Shown one piece after another: positions 15,986-21,676 of a DNA stretch of 21,676 bases. Every line of letters begins with the position of its first letter. Position 1 is the stretch's first letter. This stretch comes from Kiloniellaceae bacterium. Lineage in GTDB: Bacteria > Pseudomonadota > Alphaproteobacteria > Kiloniellales > Kiloniellaceae. Below the pieces are notes generated by a model. The model saw only the letters and a program-made list of their open reading frames with translations. It was not told where the DNA came from and made no database searches. A program made the position numbers and the translations under genes. The stretch spans positions 1 to 21,676 of the forward strand of contig JANQKX010000046.1 in NCBI GenBank assembly GCA_028280915.1, written 5' to 3'.

Positions 15986-17044
15986 ATGACAGCCTCGCCG
16001 ATCGAGCTGCGACATGTGTGGAAGGTTTTTGGCAACCGCCCGCTGGAAGCTTTGGAGGCGGCCCAATCGGGCGGATTGAGCAAAGCCCAGGTGCTGGAAC
16101 AGTTTGGCGCCGTCATCGGCGTGCAGAATGCGAGCTTTTCCGTCGAGCCGGGGAAGATCTTTTGCATCATGGGTCTATCGGGCAGCGGGAAATCGACGTT
16201 GGTGAGACACATCAACCGGCTTTTGGAGCCCACCTCGGGCCAGATCCTCATCAATGGCGAGGATGTCCTCAAAAAGAGCGAAAAGGAGCTGCGCCAGCTG
16301 CGGGCGGAAAAAATCGGCATGGTGTTTCAGAACATTGCCTTGATGCCCCACCGCACCGTCGTCGACAACGTGGCGCTGCCCCTGGATGTGAAGGGACTGT
16401 GCCGGCGGGACCGGCGGCAGATTGCCGAGCGGGCCCTGGCGCTGGTGGAGCTGAGCGGCTGGGAACACTATTACGCCCACGAGCTGTCGGGCGGCATGCA
16501 GCAGCGCGTCGGGCTGGCGCGGGCCATGGCGGCGGACCCCGATATCTTGCTGATGGACGAGCCCTTCAGCGCCCTGGACCCCCTCATCCGGCGCCAGCTG
16601 CAGGACGAGTTTATCCGCCTGTCGGAGGCGACCCACAAAACCACCGTCTTCATCACCCACGATCTGGACGAGGCCATCCGCATCGGCCACCGCATCGCCA
16701 TCATGAAAGACGGCATTTTGGTTCAAACGGGCAGCCCCGAGGAAATCGTGACCAAGCCGGCCGATGACTATGTGGCTGACTTCGTCGCCGGCATATCCCG
16801 TCTGAAACTGGTTTATGCCCACAGCATCATGGCGCCCTTTGAGGCCCACGGGGAGGAAGGCGGCGACTTGAGCCAGGCACCGACCATGCCGGACACAGCC
16901 GATTTGAATGCCTTGATCGATGTGGCCGTGCGCAACGACGGCCCGATCGTCATCCGCAACGCGGACCACGCCAAAGTGGGGGTCATCACCACGTCGGATC
17001 TCCTGCGTGGGATTCAGGGAGGCACGGCCCCAGGGAGGCACTGA
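15986..17044 (+). CDS. Quaternary-amine ABC importer ATPase (ProV/OpuAA type)
   Basis: This 352-aa ATPase has the long N-terminal insertion between strand one and Walker A (about residues 15-45) that marks the ProV/OpuAA group. Visible motifs are Walker A GLSGSGKS (63-70), Q-loop Gln115 (MVFQNIALMPHRTV), signature LSGGMQQR (167-174), Walker B DILLMDEP (186-193) and switch His225 (FITHDLDEA). The C-terminal part (about 270-345), with D-G-P-I-V-I and V-G-V-I-T-T-S-D-L-L, resembles one CBS-like unit; it is shorter than the paired CBS module of OpuAA. The stop codon is two bases before the permease start, implying translational coupling. The expected cargo is glycine betaine, proline betaine, choline or another methylated amine. 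The start ATG 15986 has no clear ribosome site. Confidence 0.92.
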   Translation: MTASPIELRHVWKVFGNRPLEALEAAQSGGLSKAQVLEQFGAVIGVQNASFSVEPGKIFCIMGLSGSGKSTLVRHINRLLEPTSGQILINGEDVLKKSEKELRQLRAEKIGMVFQNIALMPHRTVVDNVALPLDVKGLCRRDRRQIAERALALVELSGWEHYYAHELSGGMQQRVGLARAMAADPDILLMDEPFSALDPLIRRQLQDEFIRLSEATHKTTVFITHDLDEAIRIGHRIAIMKDGILVQTGSPEEIVTKPADDYVADFVAGISRLKLVYAHSIMAPFEAHGEEGGDLSQAPTMPDTADLNALIDVAVRNDGPIVIRNADHAKVGVITTSDLLRGIQGGTAPGRH

Positions 17045-17046
17045 AA

Positions 17047-18576
17047 ATGGCCCTTGAACACGTCATGACCGGCCGGCGGCCAGCACAAAAGACGGACGAT
17101 GTTTCCCAGTTCGTATGGAGCAATTCCGACTACTACCGTCGCGCGTTTGCCAGGTTGGACGCCTCCCCCCGCTTTGTGTGGAGCTTTAACCTGGCGGCGG
17201 CGGCCTTCGGGCCCATCTGGTACGGCGCGCGAAACCTATGGGGCGCCTTTTGGGGCCTGCTGATCGTCGAAACCTTTGCCCTGGTTCAGCTGTGCCGGGG
17301 CCTGTTCGCCAACTTGGGCGCCGAAGAATATGCCCGGGCCGCCCGGCTGCAGGAGAGCGCGGTCAAGCGGCGCGGCGAGGCCGAGGAGGCCTTGGCATCG
17401 GGGGCGGACAACGCCTCAACCCTCTCGGAATCAGCCGGTGCCTTGGAGGCAGCCGCGGCCCAATCCCTTGCCAAAGCCGACGGTATCGCCACCTTCGGCC
17501 CGACCTTGATCGTCTTGAGCTTGGCCCTTTTGATCGTCATCAAGGTCATCGAAGGATCGCTGGCCAATGCCGCCCTTAACCGCCAGTACGACAAGTGGCA
17601 GGCGGACAAGTCCCGTCCGGCCGGCCTAGGGTTATGGCGCGGCATCGCGGCGGTGACCTTTGCCCTCAGTGCCTATGTGCTGACCGTCGCCCGCTTCACA
17701 CTGACCTCCGTACCGGAATGGCTGGTCGCCTTTCCAGCCGACCGGAGCTGGCGGCGGGGCGCCGAAGTATTCATCGACGACCTATTCCAAAGCATGACAG
17801 AGGCCGGGGCCCAGTTTTTCGTCGGCATCACGGCCGGCATCAGAGGCCTTTTGGACGCCATGGAGCTGCTTCTGGTCGGCACACCCTGGCCGATCGTGGC
17901 CGGTGCGATTTTTATGCTGGCGCTGAAACTGGCCGGGCCCAGGGTTGCCATCTTTACCATCTGCGCCTTGACCTATCTGCTGATCCTCGGGTTCTGGGAA
18001 AAGAGCATGGTGACCGTTGCCCTGTTGGGCTCCGCCGCCATCCTTTGCTTGCTCATCGGCATTCCACTGGGAATCCTCTGCGCTCGCAAAAGCTCGGTCT
18101 ATGCCTTTGTGCGGCCCGTTCTGGATCTCATGCAGACCATGCCGTCCTTTGTTTACCTGATCCCGGTGATCGCGTTTTTTGGCATCGGCAAGCCACCGGG
18201 GATCATCGCGACCATTGTTTTTGGCATGCCACCGGTGGTGCGTCTCACGGTTCTGGGACTACACGGTGTGCCGGCCCATGTCCGTGAAGCGGCCGCGGCC
18301 TTCGGCGCGTCCAAATCCTATCTGCTTTTCAAGGTCGACCTGCCTTTGGCCATGCCGTCCATCATGGCCGGGGTCAACCAAACCATTCTGATGTGCTTGT
18401 CCATGGTCGTCGTGGCCTCGCTCATCGGCGCCAAGGGCCTGGGCGAAGAAGTCCTCGACGCCTTGACCTATGCCAACGAGGGCAAAGGCGTCTTGGCGGG
18501 TATCGCCATTTTGCTCTGCGCCATGATCTTGGATCGCATTGTCCAAGGCCGATCCAATCCCAGCAAACAAGTTTAA
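17047..18576 (+). CDS. Quaternary-amine ABC importer permease (ProW type) with an N-terminal DUF2628-like extension
   Basis: The 509-aa protein has two parts. The C-terminal half (about 240-500) is a normal ProW/OpuAB permease with the EAA loop E414-A-A-A-A-F-G420 and L-P (432-433), preceded by LDLMQTMPSFVYLIPVIAFF. The N-terminal half is unusual. Residues about 28-80 (Y-Y-R-R-A-F followed by FNLAAAAFGPIWYGARNLWG) resemble DUF2628-type small membrane domains. An Ala/Glu-rich coiled coil (about 90-145) and further helices (about 150-170, 198-218) follow. Typical ProW proteins are about 350 aa or less. The extension could add a cytoplasmic sensor or assembly element. The gene is coupled to the ATPase gene (2-bp gap) and lies 53 bp before the binding-protein gene. 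Confidence 0.9.
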   Translation: MALEHVMTGRRPAQKTDDVSQFVWSNSDYYRRAFARLDASPRFVWSFNLAAAAFGPIWYGARNLWGAFWGLLIVETFALVQLCRGLFANLGAEEYARAARLQESAVKRRGEAEEALASGADNASTLSESAGALEAAAAQSLAKADGIATFGPTLIVLSLALLIVIKVIEGSLANAALNRQYDKWQADKSRPAGLGLWRGIAAVTFALSAYVLTVARFTLTSVPEWLVAFPADRSWRRGAEVFIDDLFQSMTEAGAQFFVGITAGIRGLLDAMELLLVGTPWPIVAGAIFMLALKLAGPRVAIFTICALTYLLILGFWEKSMVTVALLGSAAILCLLIGIPLGILCARKSSVYAFVRPVLDLMQTMPSFVYLIPVIAFFGIGKPPGIIATIVFGMPPVVRLTVLGLHGVPAHVREAAAAFGASKSYLLFKVDLPLAMPSIMAGVNQTILMCLSMVVVASLIGAKGLGEEVLDALTYANEGKGVLAGIAILLCAMILDRIVQGRSNPSKQV

Positions 18577-18629
18577 CCAAGACGGCTTTCGGACAATTGA
18601 GTCGTCACAAAACAGAGGAGGATGTATTC

Positions 18630-19601
18630 ATGAATAAGACTTCAAACATTGCAACGGCCATCGCATTGGCGGGGACGCTCTTGACGGCGACAGCCGCTCA
18701 GTCGGCGGAAAAGATAGTCATCGGTCAGCCGAACTGGGCCTATGCCAAGGTCATCACCAATGTCCTAAAGGTGATCGCCGAAGACAACTACGGCATGGAG
18801 GTGGAATTCGTTCCCGGCAATCATCCGGTGTTCTTTAAGGCCATGGACCAAGGCGCGGGAGAAGTGGACGTTCATCCTGATGTCTGGCTGCCGAACAATC
18901 AGGGCTTGGTAGATGAATATGTGAATGAAAAAGGTACGGTCGCCCTGACCGGGAAAACCTTCGACGCCATGGATGGTTTCTGTACGACCCAGGCGGCCAA
19001 GGATAAATACGGCCTTGCGTCCGTCTACGACCTGACCAAGCCGGAGATCGTGCAGTTGACCGATAGAAACGGGGACGGCAAGGGTGAAATCTGGGTCGGC
19101 GCCCCAGGCTGGGCCTCGACCAATATTCACAAGGTGCGGGCCCGGGACTACGGTTTTGCGGACCTTTACGAACTCACGGTCAGCGAGGAAAACGTGGTGC
19201 TGGCCCAGATCGATGCGGACGCCAAGGCCGGCAACGTGGTGGTTTGGGCTTGCTATCTGCCCCATCACATCTTCGGCATGCACGAACTGGCCATCTTGGA
19301 AGAGCCAGCGCACGACCCGGAAAAATGGAAGCCGGTGGATGCATCCGAAGACCCGAATTGGTACGAAAACTCCTATGTGGAGACCTCTTTTCCTCCGGTC
19401 AGTTCCCACATTGCCTATTCGAAACGGCTTGAGACGGCGGCACCGAATTTGGTTTCCTTGCTAAACAATGTGGAGTTTGGCACCCAAATCGTGAATGACT
19501 GGTCGTCCGCCATCGCGGTGGATGAACGGGACCCGGCTGAGTACGCGCGGGAATGGGTGGCGGAAAACCAGGACCGCGTCAATGGCTGGTTGGGACACTA
19601 A
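18630..19601 (+). CDS. Periplasmic glycine betaine/quaternary-amine binding protein (ProX-like)
   Basis: ATG 18630 is the start: AGGAGG (18616-18621) lies 8 bases upstream and the protein begins with a signal peptide (MNKTSNIATAIALAGTLLTA, cleavage after A-Q-S-A at residue 26). An in-frame opening further upstream overlaps the permease gene and is not used. The 323-aa protein follows ProX of E. coli in layout, including the T-D-R-N-G-D-G-K-G-E segment followed by GAPGWAS. Trp36, Trp86, Trp161 and Trp206 are candidates for the aromatic box that binds the trimethylammonium group by cation-pi contacts. It completes the importer with the two genes before it; its strong ribosome site fits the excess of binding protein usual in such systems. 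A hairpin follows the stop codon. Confidence 0.93.
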   Translation: MNKTSNIATAIALAGTLLTATAAQSAEKIVIGQPNWAYAKVITNVLKVIAEDNYGMEVEFVPGNHPVFFKAMDQGAGEVDVHPDVWLPNNQGLVDEYVNEKGTVALTGKTFDAMDGFCTTQAAKDKYGLASVYDLTKPEIVQLTDRNGDGKGEIWVGAPGWASTNIHKVRARDYGFADLYELTVSEENVVLAQIDADAKAGNVVVWACYLPHHIFGMHELAILEEPAHDPEKWKPVDASEDPNWYENSYVETSFPPVSSHIAYSKRLETAAPNLVSLLNNVEFGTQIVNDWSSAIAVDERDPAEYAREWVAENQDRVNGWLGH

Positions 19602-19633
19602 GTTTCAACCTCAAGCCCGTTGACTTGCCTTGT

Positions 19634-19676
19634 TTGCCTCTGCCGCGCTAACCTAGACCGGCAGAGGCAATATTTT
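19634..19676 (+). terminator. Intrinsic terminator-like hairpin between the ProX-like and amidase-like genes
   Basis: A perfect 12-bp inverted repeat, TTGCCTCTGCCG (19634-19645) and CGGCAGAGGCAA (19659-19670), with a 13-nt loop is followed by TATTTT. It begins 33 bp after the binding-protein stop and ends 12 bp before the next gene start, so it may terminate, attenuate or stabilise the importer mRNA. Confidence 0.65.
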
Positions 19677-19687
19677 CAGGATCCCAC

Positions 19688-21676
19688 ATGAAACCTCGTG
19701 AGATACCTTTGGTCGGGTATTCTGATAGGCTTTCGGTTGGTCCTGGCGAAAAAATCGAATTCAAGGTTAGCAGCCTATTCGAGAGTCCTTTTGAGGCCTG
19801 TCTGACAAGGACTCTTTACGCGGACCCCAACCCTGATGGTCCCGGGTTGCAAGAGGAAGACCTGAGCCACGTCTTCCATGGAAGGTTTCCATCTCGTTTT
19901 CAAAAACTCTCCCTCGGGTCATACGGCCTGATAGAGGGTTTCGGGCGATTGCCCATGAGTCGCGTGTTCACCTTCGTCGCCACTGTTTGGCCGAGCCTTC
20001 CGGCTGCCGGCAAGGCTCAAGTGGTCATGGGAAACCATGACCCGTCCCGTCAAACCGGCTATGCATTTGGTTTGGATGAACGCGGGCACTTGCTGGTCAT
20101 CGCGCCGGGGCTCGGCAAACGGGAAACCTTGTCGGACAGGCCTCTACAGGCCCGCCATTGGTACCGGATTTGGCTCTCCATGGACTTGGATCTGGGTCAG
20201 ATGGAACTCGGATACTTTCCCATCTCCAAGATTTTTGGAGACGCGGGGCAAGTTACCTCTCTGGCAATCGATCAAGGCGGCAGGTATTTCGGCGACAACG
20301 CAATGTGTTTTGCCGCCGGCTTTCATGATGGCGAAGCGACCCATTTTTTTAATGGCAAAATCGAGCGGCCGCGGGTTTTCGACCGAGCCTTGACGGTGAC
20401 TGACATGGAAGCGCTTGGATCCTCTGGCCTGACCTTCGAACCTCTCGCCGATTGGGATTTCTCGCAAAACATCTCCTCGATGGACATCGGTGATCGAGGT
20501 CCCTTCCAACTCCATGGCCATTTGCTCAACGGGCCCGGCCGGGCCATGACCGGCTCCAATTGGACAGGCGAGGAAATGTGCTGGCAAAAGGCACCGGAGC
20601 AGTATGGCGCCATTCACTTCCACGACGACGATATCTATGACGCCGGCTGGGAAAGCGATTTTTCTTTCGTGGTCCCCAATGATCTCGGCAGCGCGGTTTA
20701 TGGCATGAAACTCACCTGCGAGAGGGCCAGTGATGTCATTCCCTTTTATGTGACCCCAGATCAGGAGACCACGCAAAACCGGATCGCGGTGGTGATACCC
20801 ACCTACACCTATATGGCCTATGGCAATCATGCACGAGTTAGCAACGATGAAGAATACATGGCGAAGGCGAAGGCTTGGGGGGCAAGATCCTTTACGCCGG
20901 ATCAGTGCCCTCAATTCGGCCTGTCGACCTACAACCTGCACCGGGACGGTAGCGGTACTTCCTATGCATCGCGACTGCGTCCCCTGCTCAATCTGCGTCC
21001 CAACTATCTGACCTTTTCCGAAGGACACGCCCACTCGGGTGTCCATCATTTCGGCGCCGACTTTTATCTCCTAAGCTGGCTGGACCAGTTGGGGCTGGGT
21101 TTTGATCTTCTCACCGACGAGGAGCTGGAGGAGAACAGCGATTGGCGCTTGGCGCGATATTCGGTCGTGATGACCACCTCTCACCCGGAATATCATACCA
21201 AGAACTCGTTAGAGGCAATTAGCGAGTTTTTGGAAAACGGCGGCCGCCTCATGTATCTGGGCGGGAACGGGTTTTATTGGCGGGTCTCCGTCCACCCGGC
21301 ATTGCCCGGATTGCTGGAGGTCCGCCGCAACGAGAATGGCATTAGATCCTGGATTTCGGAACCGGGTGAATATTACCATAGCCTTGATGGCACGTACGGA
21401 GGCCTTTGGCGAAACAATGGCCGGCCGCCGCAAAAGCTGGTGGGTGTTGGCTTCACGGCCCAAGGAAAGTTCCAAGCAAGCGGTTATCGACGCAGTGAGT
21501 CGTCTTATGCCCATGAGGTGAGTTGGATTTTCGAGGGCATTGAAACTGTCACCTTCGGGGAAAGGGGGTTTGCCGGCGGCGGGGCGGCCGGATATGAGCT
21601 TGACCGTGCCGATACGCACTTGGGCACCCCGTCGAATGCCGTTGTCATCGCCACATCCGAGGCTCCGGGCCGTTCC
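19688..21676 (+). CDS. N,N-dimethylformamidase large-subunit-like hydrolase (3' end outside window)
   Basis: The frame is open for 663 codons from ATG 19688 to the window edge without a stop; AGGA at 19677-19680 is its ribosome site. There is no signal peptide. The opening I-P-L-V-G-Y-S-D-R-L-S-V-G-P-G-E is characteristic of the dimethylformamidase beta-subunit family (about 760 aa). A beta-rich LamG-like region (about 120-260) follows, then the C-terminal catalytic domain from about 360. That domain has V-V-I-P-T-Y-T-Y-M-A-Y (Tyr373, 375, 378), S-T-Y-N-L-H-R-D-G (Tyr415) and S-H-P-E-Y (His499, Glu501). The known enzyme uses a mononuclear iron held by two Tyr and one carboxylate, and these are the candidate ligands. 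It hydrolyses dimethylformamide to dimethylamine and formate; many relatives have unknown substrates. No small-subunit gene lies upstream. Its codons look less G+C-rich than its neighbours. Confidence 0.82.
   Translation, partial: MKPREIPLVGYSDRLSVGPGEKIEFKVSSLFESPFEACLTRTLYADPNPDGPGLQEEDLSHVFHGRFPSRFQKLSLGSYGLIEGFGRLPMSRVFTFVATVWPSLPAAGKAQVVMGNHDPSRQTGYAFGLDERGHLLVIAPGLGKRETLSDRPLQARHWYRIWLSMDLDLGQMELGYFPISKIFGDAGQVTSLAIDQGGRYFGDNAMCFAAGFHDGEATHFFNGKIERPRVFDRALTVTDMEALGSSGLTFEPLADWDFSQNISSMDIGDRGPFQLHGHLLNGPGRAMTGSNWTGEEMCWQKAPEQYGAIHFHDDDIYDAGWESDFSFVVPNDLGSAVYGMKLTCERASDVIPFYVTPDQETTQNRIAVVIPTYTYMAYGNHARVSNDEEYMAKAKAWGARSFTPDQCPQFGLSTYNLHRDGSGTSYASRLRPLLNLRPNYLTFSEGHAHSGVHHFGADFYLLSWLDQLGLGFDLLTDEELEENSDWRLARYSVVMTTSHPEYHTKNSLEAISEFLENGGRLMYLGGNGFYWRVSVHPALPGLLEVRRNENGIRSWISEPGEYYHSLDGTYGGLWRNNGRPPQKLVGVGFTAQGKFQASGYRRSESSYAHEVSWIFEGIETVTFGERGFAGGGAAGYELDRADTHLGTPSNAVVIATSEAPGRS

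Noticed and set aside
18393..18629. Upstream extension of the binding-protein frame into the permease gene
   Set aside because: It overlaps the permease in another frame and would bury the signal peptide; ATG 18630 has AGGAGG 8 bases upstream.
20144..21049. 301-codon open frame on the minus strand inside the amidase-like gene
   Set aside because: It shows no recognisable protein features and is opposite a frame with clear family motifs; it is a G+C-rich antisense shadow.

Overview
The window looks like chromosomal DNA of a Gram-negative bacterium, most likely a free-living (perhaps marine) alphaproteobacterium. That placement is inference from the G+C-rich coding sequence, the RND, MocR-like and YqjD/YqjE-like genes, and the betaine-type ABC transporter. 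Genes are densely packed. I see no tRNA, rRNA, CRISPR array, insertion sequence or phage integration site.

Layout. (1) 1-6578, regulator and efflux block: the 3' part of a MocR-like regulator whose aminotransferase domain has lost its PLP lysine, converging on a Bcr/CflA-type MFS drug exporter. Divergent from the exporter, and separated by a promoter with a 24-bp palindromic operator, is a two-gene RND efflux operon (membrane-fusion adaptor plus inner-membrane pump). (2) 6669-7937, minus strand: three small envelope genes, an unknown soluble helical protein, a YqjD/ElaB-like tail-anchored protein and a YqjE-like holin-superfamily-III membrane protein. (3) 8125-12973, minus strand: a signalling locus of a LuxO-like sigma-54 response regulator, a small secreted SUOX-fold protein with no cysteine (PruR-like, a candidate periplasmic pterin sensor), and a hybrid histidine kinase with PAS, HisKA, HATPase, receiver and Hpt domains. 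The regulator and the sensor operon are separated by 357 bp holding a good -24/-12 promoter and, about 84 bp upstream of it, a perfect palindrome of LuxO-site type. (4) 13387-21676, plus strand: a class III aminotransferase, a GcvA-type LysR regulator, a complete ProV/ProW/ProX-type quaternary-amine ABC importer, a terminator-like hairpin, and a large gene open to the window end that resembles the large subunit of N,N-dimethylformamidase.

How the parts may work together. In block 3 the secreted SUOX-fold protein probably reports a pterin to the kinase periplasmic domain. The kinase can pass phosphate through its own receiver and Hpt to the LuxO-like regulator, which with sigma-54 would drive the sensor operon: a self-contained feedback loop. 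In block 4 the importer, amide hydrolase and transaminase suggest uptake and breakdown of a small methylated or amide-containing nitrogen compound under LysR control; the substrate is unknown.

The strongest candidate for something little described is the proposed pterin sensor / hybrid kinase / LuxO-like circuit with its sigma-54 control region. Second is the importer-linked dimethylformamidase-like cluster.
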